DNA of 64,000 nt from Rubrivivax sp. (GTDB lineage Bacteria; Pseudomonadota; Gammaproteobacteria; Burkholderiales; Burkholderiaceae_C), in NCBI GenBank assembly GCA_016719535.1, contig JADJYX010000001.1, positions 496,001-560,000 of the forward strand, read 5' to 3'. The notes beneath the pieces were generated by a model that ran no database searches, was not told where the DNA came from, and saw only the letters and a program-made list of their open reading frames with translations. Below, piece after piece: positions 56,238-64,000 of this stretch (position 1 is its first letter; every line of letters begins with the position of its first letter). The position numbers and the translations under genes were made by a program.

Positions 56238-57368
56238 CTACCCCAGCGCCCGGCCGATGAGAATCTTCTGCACCTCGCTCGTGCCCTCGTAGATCTGGCA
56301 CACGCGCACGTCGCGGTAGATGCGCTCGACCGGGAAGTCGCTCACATAGCCGTAGCCGCCGAAGACCTGGATCGCCGCCGAGCACACGCGCTCGGCCATC
56401 TCGCTGGCATAGAGCTTGGCCATCGCCGCTTCCTTCAGGCAGGGGCGGCCGGCGTCCTTCAGCGTGGCGGCATGCCAGATCAGCTGGCGCGCGGCCTCGA
56501 TCTGCGTGGCCATGTCGGCCAGCTTGAACTGCACCGCCTGGTGCTCGAAGATCGGCTGGCCGAAGGCCTGGCGCTCCTTGCTGTAGGCCAGCGCCGCCTC
56601 GAAGGCCGCGCGCGCCATGCCCAGCGATTGCGATGCGATGCCGATGCGCCCGCCCTCCAGGCCCGAGAGCGCGATCTTCAGCCCCATGCCTTCGTCGCCG
56701 AGGCGGTAGGCCTCGGGCACGCGGCAGTGGTCGAAGACGATCTGCGCCGTGTCGCTGGCGTGCTGGCCCATCTTGTCTTCCATGCGCGCGACGGTATAGC
56801 CCGGCGTGTCGGTCGGCACCATGAAAGCGCTGATGCCCTTCTTGCCCGCGGCCTTGTCGGTCACCGCCATCACGATGGCGACGTCGCCGTTCTTGCCGCT
56901 GGTGATGAATTGCTTGACGCCGTCGAGCACATAGTGGTCGTCCTCCCGCCGCGCCGTGGTGCGCAGCCCGCCGGCTTCGGAGCCGACATGCGGCTCGGTC
57001 AGGCAGAAGGCGCCCAGCATGTCGCCGCGCGCCAGGGGTTTGAGGAAGCGTTCCTTCTGGTCTGCGTTGCCATAGGCCATCAGGATCGAGCACACGGGGC
57101 AGTTGTTGACGCTGACCACGGTGCTGGTGGCGCCGTCGCCGGCGGCGATCTCCTCCAGGATCACGGCCAGCGCCAGGTAGTCCAGGCCCGCGCCGTCCCA
57201 GTCGGTCGGCACCGCCACGCCATAGCAACCCAGGTCGGCCAGGCCGCGCAGCTGCGCCTGCGGAAACTGGTGGCTCTTGTCCCAGGCGGCGGCATGCGGC
57301 GCGATCTCGGCCTGCACGTAGGTGCGCACGGCGTCCTGCACCGCGCGGTGGTCTTCGGAAAGCAGCAT
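56238..57368 (-). CDS. Acyl-CoA dehydrogenase
   Basis: 376 residues from ATG 57368 (MLLSEDHRAVQDAVRTYVQA). The FAD-binding segments are FCLTEPHVGSEAGGLRTTA and KQFITSGKNGD, the CoA-side AFMVPTDTPGYTVAR, and the catalytic base is in CQIYEGTSEVQKILIGR. The type is short-chain/2-methyl-branched acyl-CoA dehydrogenase; the exact substrate is unclear. The enzyme introduces the 2,3 double bond and hands electrons to ETF. It lies 13 bases after the restored end of the SDR gene. Confidence 0.93.
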   Translation of the reverse strand: MLLSEDHRAVQDAVRTYVQAEIAPHAAAWDKSHQFPQAQLRGLADLGCYGVAVPTDWDGAGLDYLALAVILEEIAAGDGATSTVVSVNNCPVCSILMAYGNADQKERFLKPLARGDMLGAFCLTEPHVGSEAGGLRTTARREDDHYVLDGVKQFITSGKNGDVAIVMAVTDKAAGKKGISAFMVPTDTPGYTVARMEDKMGQHASDTAQIVFDHCRVPEAYRLGDEGMGLKIALSGLEGGRIGIASQSLGMARAAFEAALAYSKERQAFGQPIFEHQAVQFKLADMATQIEAARQLIWHAATLKDAGRPCLKEAAMAKLYASEMAERVCSAAIQVFGGYGYVSDFPVERIYRDVRVCQIYEGTSEVQKILIGRALG

Positions 57369-57381
57369 CGGTCCGGTCCTC

Positions 57382-58046
<665 letters not shown>

Positions 58047-58101
58047 GGGACGGATCAGGGCGACGAGACCGCCATTGTGCGGGCCCGCGGCGCTGTCCCG
58101 G

Positions 58102-59025
58102 TCAGCCCCGTTCGTCCAGCACCTTCTGCAGGTAGCGCTCGCCGGCCAGCGTCGTCACCGGCCCCGGCTCGCCGCGGCCGATGATCCGCCCGTCGACCTT
58201 GACCACCGGCGTCACGCCGCCCAGCGTGCCGGTGACGAAGGCCTCGTCGGCGCTGTACACCTGCGCCAGCGTGAAGTCGCACTCGCGCACCGCGCCGCCG
58301 GCGGCGCGCCAGGCGGCGGCCACGCTGGCCTGGGTGATGCCCTTGAAGCTGTAGGCGCCGGTGCTGGTCCACAGCTCGCCGCCGCGCACGATGAAGAAAT
58401 TGGTGCTGTTGCAGCTGGCGACGAAGCCGCGCGGGTCGAGCATCAGCGCCTCGTCGGCGCCGGCGGCGATGGCCTGGATCAGCGCCTGGATCAGGTTGAG
58501 CCGGCTGTGCGAGTTGAGCCGCAGGTCGAAGACGTCGGGCCCGCTGGTGCGGAAGGTGCTGGTGAAGAGGGCCAGCCCGCGCGCCTTGCTCTCGGGCCTG
58601 GGGGTCTTGTATTCGGCGACGATGACGACCGTGGGCGGGCCGATGACGAAGCGCGGGTCCTGGTTGACGGTGCGCTTGACGCCGCGCGTCACCATCAGCC
58701 GCAGGTGCGCGCCGTCGCTCATGCCATTCTTTGCCAGCGTCTCGAAGAGCGCGTCGCTCAGCTGCTGGCGCGTCAGGCCGATGTCGATCGCGATCGAGCG
58801 CGCGCCTTCGTACAGCCGGTCCAGATGGGCTTGCAGGCTGATGATGCGGCCGCCCGCCAGCCGCAGCCCTTCCCATACGCCGTCGCCGAGGCCGAAGCCG
58901 GCATCGAAGACCGAGACCACGGCCTGTGCGCGCGGCACGAACTGCCCGTTGACGTAGACGAGGACCGATTCGTTGCGCGCGTCGCTGACATAGGCCTGGG
59001 CGCTGTCGGTGGCGGGTGTGTTCAT
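58102..59025 (-). CDS. Class IV aminotransferase-fold protein with the catalytic Lys replaced
   Basis: 307 residues. VSVFDAGFGLGDGVWEGLRL, TSTFRTSGPDVFDLRLNSHS and the late FVTGTLGGVTPVVKVDG fit branched-chain/D-amino-acid aminotransferases. At the place of the PLP lysine (compare IKSTSLLGN of the dat gene near 14.8 kb) the sequence reads LNSHSRLN, with Asn171 instead. Either this subgroup lost the Schiff base and does another job, or my alignment is off by a few residues. It is the last gene of the ABC transporter operon, two bases after the ATPase gene. Confidence 0.8.
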   Translation of the reverse strand: MNTPATDSAQAYVSDARNESVLVYVNGQFVPRAQAVVSVFDAGFGLGDGVWEGLRLAGGRIISLQAHLDRLYEGARSIAIDIGLTRQQLSDALFETLAKNGMSDGAHLRLMVTRGVKRTVNQDPRFVIGPPTVVIVAEYKTPRPESKARGLALFTSTFRTSGPDVFDLRLNSHSRLNLIQALIQAIAAGADEALMLDPRGFVASCNSTNFFIVRGGELWTSTGAYSFKGITQASVAAAWRAAGGAVRECDFTLAQVYSADEAFVTGTLGGVTPVVKVDGRIIGRGEPGPVTTLAGERYLQKVLDERG

Positions 59026-59027
59026 GG

Positions 59028-59792
59028 TCAGAAGTCGAATTCGCGGTGGCGGGCCAGGAAGGCCTGGGTGCGGGGCTGGGTGGGGTGCTTGAGCAGCTGC
59101 TGCGGCGGGCCCTGCTCGTGGATCACGCCGTCGGCGATGAAGAGCACGCGGTTGGCCACGTGGTAGGCAAAACCCAGCTCGTGCGTGACCAGCAGCATGG
59201 TGCGGCCCTCGTCGGCCAGGCTGCGGATGACGCGCAGCACCTCGCCCACCAGCTCGGGGTCCAGCGCCGAGGTGGGTTCGTCGAACAGCAGCAGCTCGGG
59301 CTGCATGGCCAGCGCGCGCGCGATCGCCACGCGCTGCTTCTGGCCGCCCGACAGCCGCGCCGGGTAGGCATCGGCCTTGTCGGCCAGGCCCACACGCGCC
59401 AGTTCGGCCAGCGCCTGCTCGCGGGCCGCGTCGTCGGCCATGCGCTTGACGGTGACCAGGGCCTCCATCACGTTGCCCAGCACCGTCATGTGCGGGAACA
59501 GGTTGAACTGCTGGAAGACCATGCCCACGCGCTGGCGCACCTGGGTCAGCGCCGCCTCGTCGTGCAGCTCGAAGCCCTGTCCGCCGAGCGCGATGCGGCC
59601 CTCGGTCGGTGTCTCCATCACGTTGAGGCAGCGCAGCAGCGTGCTCTTGCCCGAGCCGCTGGCGCCCAGGATGGCGATGCGGTCGCCGGGCAGCACGTCG
59701 AGGTCGATGCCGCGCAGCACCTCGTCGGCGCCGAAGCGCTTGCGCAGGCCGCGCACGCTCAGCAGGGGCGATGCGTCCGTCATCCGACTCAT
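59028..59792 (-). CDS. Polar amino-acid ABC transporter ATPase (GlnQ/HisP type)
   Basis: 254 residues. Walker A GASGSGKSTLLRCLN, signature LSGGQKQRVAIARAL, Walker B LLLFDEPTSALDPE and the H-loop VTHELGFAYHVA are all present. It drives import through the two permeases encoded upstream. Its start overlaps the stop of the second permease (ATGA). Confidence 0.95.
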   Translation of the reverse strand: MSRMTDASPLLSVRGLRKRFGADEVLRGIDLDVLPGDRIAILGASGSGKSTLLRCLNVMETPTEGRIALGGQGFELHDEAALTQVRQRVGMVFQQFNLFPHMTVLGNVMEALVTVKRMADDAAREQALAELARVGLADKADAYPARLSGGQKQRVAIARALAMQPELLLFDEPTSALDPELVGEVLRVIRSLADEGRTMLLVTHELGFAYHVANRVLFIADGVIHEQGPPQQLLKHPTQPRTQAFLARHREFDF

Positions 59793-60457
59793 GCGTCAGC
59801 CCGCCCCAGCCGGCGTTCCAGCCAGTAGGTGGCCTGCACCAGCGGCAGCAGGCACAGGAAGAAGATCACCGCGATCACCGTGTAGGTCTCGATGGGGTTG
59901 AAATTCAGCGACGCCAGCAGCTTGCCCTGCTGCAGCAGTTCGACATAAGCCACCGCCGAGGCCAGCGTGCTCATCTTGAAGATCTCGATGCCGCGGTTGG
60001 TCAGCGCCGGCAGCATGCGCCGCAGCGCCTGCGGCAGCACGATGCGGCGCATGGCCTGCGCGCCCGTCATGCCCAGGGCGCGGGCTGCTTCCCACTGGCC
60101 GCGGTCGATGGAGGCGATGCCGCCGCGCACGATCTCGGCGGTGAAGGCCGCCGAATTGAGCGAGATGCCCAAAGCGGCGGCGGCCAGCGGGCTGATCTCG
60201 AAGGGGGCCAGGATGGGCAGCGCGAAGTAGAACCACAGGATCTGCACCAGCACCGGCGTGTTGCGGAAGAATTCGACGAACGCGGTGGCCGGCCAGCGCA
60301 GCCACCCGCGCGGCGACTGCCGCGCCAGGCCGATCAGCAGCCCCAGCAGCAGGCCCGCCAGCGCGCAGATGGCAAACAGCCGCAGCGTGCCGAAGGCGCC
60401 GCGCAGCAGCACGTCGGCGTTCTCCCACACGGGGCCGAAGTTCCAGCGGTAGGTCAA
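59789..60457 (-). CDS. Polar amino-acid ABC transporter permease (second)
   Basis: 222 residues, HisM/GltK type, with about five TM helices and the EAA loop (EAARALGMTGAQAMRRIVL). Starts MTYRWNFGPVWENADVLLRG, closely similar to the other permease, so the two probably form a heterodimer. Follows it by 52 bases. Confidence 0.93.
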   Translation of the reverse strand: MTYRWNFGPVWENADVLLRGAFGTLRLFAICALAGLLLGLLIGLARQSPRGWLRWPATAFVEFFRNTPVLVQILWFYFALPILAPFEISPLAAAALGISLNSAAFTAEIVRGGIASIDRGQWEAARALGMTGAQAMRRIVLPQALRRMLPALTNRGIEIFKMSTLASAVAYVELLQQGKLLASLNFNPIETYTVIAVIFFLCLLPLVQATYWLERRLGRADA

Positions 60458-60509
60458 CGGGCCCCCTTGACGCTGCGCGTCGACCCCCTGCGGGGGACCC
60501 GGATCGCGC

Positions 60510-61187
60510 TCATCGCGTCATCCCTTCACCACTGACCGCCAGCCTTCGCTCGAAGGCCTGGGCCAGCAGGCTGGCGCCGTAGATGACGACGAAATACAGC
60601 AGCGCCGCCACCGTGAAGACCTCGAGCGGGCGGAAGGTCTTCTGCGCCACCTCGTTGGCCTGGAACAGCAGGTCGGCGTAGGAGATGGTGGCCACCAGCG
60701 TGGTGGTCTTCATCAGCTCGATGGCGCGCTCCAGGAAGGCCGGCAGCATGCGCTGGACGGCCTGCGGCAGCACCACGCGGCGCATCACCTGGCGCGGCGT
60801 CATGCCCAGGGCGCGGCCGGCCTCCCACTGGCCCCGTTCCACCGAGACGATGCCGCCGCGGAAGACCTCGGCGAAGAACGCCGCCGACTGGATGGAGAAG
60901 GTCAGCGCGGCGGCGACGAAGGGCGTCATCTCGACGTCGATGAGGATCGGCAGCGCGAAGAAGAACCAGAACAGCTGCACCAGCGGCGGCGTGGTGCGGA
61001 AGACCTCGATCACCGCCCCCGCCGGCCAGCGCAGCAGCCGCCGCGGCGACAGCCGCGACAGCGCCAGCGCCAGCCCGAGCGGGATGCCGAAGGCCAGCGC
61101 GGTGCCGGTGACCTGCAGCGTGTGCCACAGGCCCAGCAGCAGCAGGTCGGCATGGGCCCAGACGGGGCCGAAGTCCCAGCGGTGCAT
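60510..61187 (-). CDS. Polar amino-acid ABC transporter permease (first)
   Basis: 225 residues, HisQ/GltJ type, starting MHRWDFGPVWAHADLLLLG. TM helices surround the EAA loop (EAGRALGMTPRQVMRRVVL). Together with the following permease and ATPase it imports an amino acid or similar solute; the binding protein gene lies 21 bases upstream. Confidence 0.93.
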   Translation of the reverse strand: MHRWDFGPVWAHADLLLLGLWHTLQVTGTALAFGIPLGLALALSRLSPRRLLRWPAGAVIEVFRTTPPLVQLFWFFFALPILIDVEMTPFVAAALTFSIQSAAFFAEVFRGGIVSVERGQWEAGRALGMTPRQVMRRVVLPQAVQRMLPAFLERAIELMKTTTLVATISYADLLFQANEVAQKTFRPLEVFTVAALLYFVVIYGASLLAQAFERRLAVSGEGMTR

Positions 61188-61208
61188 GGGCGGCGAGGCG
61201 ACCGGGGC

Positions 61209-62036
61209 TCAGGAGCCGAGCATTTCCTTCATCACCGGCGGCGCGGCCTTGGGGTCGAGGCCGAAGCCGACCAGGAACTCCTCGTACCACTTCTGCGTCT
61301 GCCCGCTCTTGTAGTGGCCGGCGATCGCCTGGTCGACCCATTGCACGAAGGCCTTGTCGTCCTCCTTGCGCACCGCCACGCTGGACGGCTGCGAGCGCAC
61401 CGGCGTCGGCACCACGATCTTGCCGGCACCCAGGCGCTGGCGCGCGGCCAGCAGCGGCGGGTGGAACAGGCACACGGCATCGGCCCGGCCGGCCTGGAAG
61501 GCGGCGATGGCCTCGGGGTTGCCGGGGAAGCGCTGGATCTGCGCCTTCGGCGTGGTCTCGCTGACAAACTTGTCCATCGTGCTGGCCTGCGGCACGGCGA
61601 TGCGCACCTTCTCGTTGTTCAGGTCGGCCCAGGCCTTGACCGGCAGGTCGTCCCTGGCCAGCACGGCCAGCGAATAGAACAGCAGCGGCGTGGCCGGGAA
61701 GTCGACCGCCTGCGCGCGCTCGGGCGTGGCGTCCAGCATGTACATGAGGTCGATCTTGTTGCCCTGCAGCGCGGCGATGGCCGTGCCCCAGGTGACCTCG
61801 ACCGGCTCGAACTTGACGCCCAGCGCGGCGGCCATGGCCTTGCCCATCGACACGCCGACGCCCGACGACCATTCGTTGCTCTTCGGGTCCTTGCTGTACC
61901 AGGGCGGCGCCTGCGTCACGCCCACGCGCAGCGAGCCGCGCTGCTTGACGGCGGCCAGCGTGCCGCCGGCCTGGGCCTGCGCGAAGAAGGGAAGGGCGGC
62001 CAGGGACAGGGCGGCTTGTCGGCGCGTGAGGTTCAT
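61209..62036 (-). CDS. Periplasmic amino-acid-binding protein (SBP family 3)
   Basis: 275 residues with a signal peptide (LTRRQAALSLAALPFFAQA, with twin Arg). Family 3 marks: RGSLRVGVTQAPPWYS, GVGVSMGKAMAAALGVK and WGTAIAALQGNKIDLMYML. It delivers the solute to the permeases. The start overlaps the GntR gene stop (ATGA), tying regulator and transporter in one transcript. Ligand unknown. Confidence 0.93.
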   Translation of the reverse strand: MNLTRRQAALSLAALPFFAQAQAGGTLAAVKQRGSLRVGVTQAPPWYSKDPKSNEWSSGVGVSMGKAMAAALGVKFEPVEVTWGTAIAALQGNKIDLMYMLDATPERAQAVDFPATPLLFYSLAVLARDDLPVKAWADLNNEKVRIAVPQASTMDKFVSETTPKAQIQRFPGNPEAIAAFQAGRADAVCLFHPPLLAARQRLGAGKIVVPTPVRSQPSSVAVRKEDDKAFVQWVDQAIAGHYKSGQTQKWYEEFLVGFGLDPKAAPPVMKEMLGS

Positions 62037-62788
62037 CGGGTTGCTCCTGCAGGGGTGGCGGATGCCGGTGACGAGGAAAGGGATCGGACGAAGCGCTCGG
62101 TGACCTGGGCGCCGCGCTGCATGTGCGACGACAGCTCGGCCAGCATGGCGGCCAGGTCGTCGCCCAGCGCCAGGCGCACGTAGCGATCGTGGCTGTCGCG
62201 CTTCGGGCCGCGCGCGCCATGCGCCCGGTGGTGCGCGGCCCAGTACAGCTGCAGCCGGCCGCGCAGGCTGGCCCAGGTGCGCTGCAGCAGGCGGTGGCCG
62301 CTGGCCTCGTAGACCAGGCCGTGCAGGGCCAGCTCGGCGTCGATGCAGGCGGCGTCGTCGCCGCGGTCGATGGCGGCGGTCAGCGCGGCGTGGCGGCGTT
62401 TCAGCTCGCGCCGGAAGGCGGCGTCGCGCCGCGGCCAGGCCTGCTCGAAGGCAAAGCGCTCGAGCGTGATCCGCATCGACTGGATCTCGTGCAGGTCGTC
62501 GACCGAGAGCTCGGTGACATGCGTGCCGGTATAGGGCACGGTGACGATCAGCCCTTCCTCCACCAGCTGGCGCAGCGCCTCGCGCAGCGGCGCGCGGCTG
62601 ACGTCGAACTGCTGGGCCAGCGCGGTTTCCACCAGCGCGCTGCCGGGCGGCAGCTCGCCGCTGAGGATGGCGCGGCGCAGCCGTTCGACGATGTGGGCGC
62701 GGAAGGTGGCCTTGGGCACGCGCGCCAGCGGCAGGGCCGGGCTGCTGCCGGGGGCAGCGATGTCGAGCGTGGGTGCGGGGCTGGTCAT
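62033..62788 (-). CDS. GntR-family (FadR/FCD type) regulator
   Basis: 251 residues from ATG 62788. The winged helix (FRAHIVERLRRAILSGELPP, then FDVSRAPLREALRQLVEEGL) is followed by an all-helical FCD domain (ELALHGLVYEASGHRLLQRT) with the metal-binding Asp/His residues. It probably represses the transporter operon that it heads until an effector binds. A perfect palindrome 12 bases upstream of its start is the likely operator. Confidence 0.92.
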   Translation of the reverse strand: MTSPAPTLDIAAPGSSPALPLARVPKATFRAHIVERLRRAILSGELPPGSALVETALAQQFDVSRAPLREALRQLVEEGLIVTVPYTGTHVTELSVDDLHEIQSMRITLERFAFEQAWPRRDAAFRRELKRRHAALTAAIDRGDDAACIDAELALHGLVYEASGHRLLQRTWASLRGRLQLYWAAHHRAHGARGPKRDSHDRYVRLALGDDLAAMLAELSSHMQRGAQVTERFVRSLSSSPASATPAGATR

Positions 62789-62800
62789 GGGTCGATGATC

Positions 62801-62814
62801 GATTGTCGACAATC
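62801..62814. promoter_or_regulatory. Perfect 14-bp palindrome, likely GntR operator
   Basis: GATTGTCGACAATC reads the same on both strands and is A/T-richer than its surroundings. FadR-type GntR regulators bind TTGT-N-ACAA-like sites, and this one contains TTGT..ACAA. It lies 13 bases before the gntR start, where binding would block the operon. Confidence 0.75.
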
Positions 62815-62909
62815 TAGCGCAGACCCGGGCCCGCTGCAAGCGGGCGCAGCCGCTCGCAGGCGGCCGCACGGCTTGGATCGGGTCCGGTCCGCTGCCGATC
62901 CGCCGCGGC

Positions 62910-64000
62910 TCAGCGCGCCGGTACCCGGCTCGCCAGCGGTGGCGGCTCGAAGCCGGGCACGAAGCGGCAGCCGCCGCTCCACCCGTCGCGCGCCGCCAGT
63001 TCGCCGCAGCGCTGCGCAATGCCGGCCGGCGTGGGCTTGTCGCCACGGTCCACCCAGGCCAGCAGCGCCTCGAACAGCGGCGGATAGGTGGCGTCGCCCA
63101 GGTAGCTGTGCTCGCGGCTGTCGACGTAGGTCTTCACCAGCCGATCGCCGCTGCCGGCTGACGTCATCGTCTCGCGGAAGCTGTGCTTGAGCTCGACGAA
63201 GGCGGTGGCGTCGCCGATGCCATGCGTCGTCAGCACCGGCACGCCGATGCGGCCCTGCGGGTCGGTGTCGGCGGCGAAGCGCGCGCGCGCCGCCGGGTCG
63301 GCCGCGTAGCGCGGCACAAGGGCATTCAGCGCCGCGTCGTCGCTGCTGCCGCGGTATTGCACACGCTGGTTGTCGAAGGGGTTGCCGCCGCCGGTGCGCC
63401 GCTGCGCGATGTCCTGGAAATGCCAGGTCGCCCAGTTGAGGTGGCCGAGCACCGAGCCCTCCGGGATGCGGATGACGTCGACGATCGTCTTCAGCCTTGC
63501 TGCCTGCTCCGGCGTGCGCTGCTCGGGGCGCTTGCGCACGCCCAGGCAGTCGTCGACGCGTGTGGCCAGTTCGGCGCGCGTCAGCTTCGACTCGGCGGGC
63601 AAGCCCATCCACAGCGGATAGGCCGGCTCGTCGGGCCGCGGGTGGTTGTTGCACAGCGCCTGGTAGACCGCGCGCAGGTCGAGCCGGAAGTCGTAGCTGC
63701 GCGCGCCGCCCAGCACGCCGCTGGTCAGCAGCACGCCGTCCCAGCTGCGCGGGTAGAGCTCGGCCGCGCGCGCGGCCACCATCGCGCCCCAGCTCTGGCC
63801 GTGCAGCAGGGTGCGCCGCGGCTTGGCCACGTGCTGCACGAAGATGCGGCGCACACGCTCGCTGTCCTCGGCGGCGCTGCCCACCGCCACGCCGCCCTGG
63901 CGGAAGACCGAGGCCGCCCAGGCATGGCCCAGCTTCACGGTGATGGCCCAGCGCGCAATGTCCTCGTCGGCGCGGCTGGCCCTGGGTTCGCCCAGCGTCG
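62910..64000 (-). CDS. Alpha/beta hydrolase, 5' truncated by window edge
   Basis: The frame ends at 62910 and is open to base 64000, so the N-terminus is outside. About 360 residues are visible. The nucleophile elbow is GQSWGAMVAARAAELYP, which recalls proline iminopeptidase-type or tripeptidyl-peptidase-like hydrolases. A long helical cap is followed by VLTTHGIGDATAFVE (acid) and SREHSYLGD (His). Secreted peptidase or esterase is possible, but the signal region is not visible. It stands upstream of the gntR operon with about 95 non-coding bases plus the operator between. Confidence 0.82.
   Translation of the reverse strand, partial: TLGEPRASRADEDIARWAITVKLGHAWAASVFRQGGVAVGSAAEDSERVRRIFVQHVAKPRRTLLHGQSWGAMVAARAAELYPRSWDGVLLTSGVLGGARSYDFRLDLRAVYQALCNNHPRPDEPAYPLWMGLPAESKLTRAELATRVDDCLGVRKRPEQRTPEQAARLKTIVDVIRIPEGSVLGHLNWATWHFQDIAQRRTGGGNPFDNQRVQYRGSSDDAALNALVPRYAADPAARARFAADTDPQGRIGVPVLTTHGIGDATAFVELKHSFRETMTSAGSGDRLVKTYVDSREHSYLGDATYPPLFEALLAWVDRGDKPTPAGIAQRCGELAARDGWSGGCRFVPGFEPPPLASRVPAR

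Overview
The window is about 70% G+C and densely coded, with long runs of genes that overlap by a few bases (ATGA, GTGA, TGATG). Family content points to a betaproteobacterium of the order Burkholderiales, possibly a Rubrivivax/Leptothrix-type lineage: a tripartite-tricarboxylate substrate-binding protein, a dacA/D-amino-acid aminotransferase/DUF493 group, HemJ next to HemB, a DUF3482/DUF2868 pair and a DHC/cytochrome b561/two-component group. The taxonomic placement is inference; no rRNA or tRNA gene was seen.

Layout. 1-8 kb: end of an M20 amidohydrolase, a DUF488 remnant, a NarL-type regulator with a 7TM histidine kinase, then phoH-ybeY-Sel1 and a few small genes. 8-14 kb: a type III restriction-modification-like locus (res, an AlbA_2/Schlafen-type ATP-binding protein, and a methyltransferase gene broken by many frame changes). 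14-20 kb: DUF493, a D-amino-acid aminotransferase, a D-aminoacylase-type amidohydrolase, dacA, a hydrolase, a 2Fe-2S ferredoxin and a VanZ protein. 20-24.5 kb: hemJ, a strong small-RNA candidate, hemB, corA, a membrane protein and a class II aldolase.

24.6-49 kb is the most coherent block and looks like an osmoadaptation and alpha-glucan island. Leftward run otsA-otsB-marR-clcA (trehalose-6-phosphate synthase and phosphatase, a MarR regulator, a CLC protein). Rightward run glgB-glgE-treS/maltokinase-channel-like protein-glgX-treZ-treY-(alpha/alpha)6 protein. A convergent trkH/trkA potassium system follows. Together the genes could make trehalose from UDP-glucose (OtsAB), convert trehalose to maltose and maltose-1-phosphate (TreS-Mak), polymerise and branch it (GlgE, GlgB), debranch it (GlgX) and release trehalose again (TreY, TreZ). 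OtsA is fused to an N-terminal two-TM sensor-like region, and a 17-bp motif (15 of 17 identical) flanks the otsA-clcA operon on both sides.

49-56 kb: an uncharacterised GTPase/membrane pair (DUF3482/DUF2868), then a c-type/b-type cytochrome operon with its own response regulator and a histidine kinase interrupted by one extra base, preceded by a PmrA/QseB-like box. 56-64 kb: an acyl-CoA dehydrogenase with a one-base-frameshifted SDR, an operon gntR-SBP-permease-permease-ATPase-class IV aminotransferase with a perfect 14-bp palindrome upstream of gntR, and a partial alpha/beta hydrolase at the edge. Several single-base frameshifts sit in otherwise conserved genes, so sequencing error must be considered before calling them decayed.
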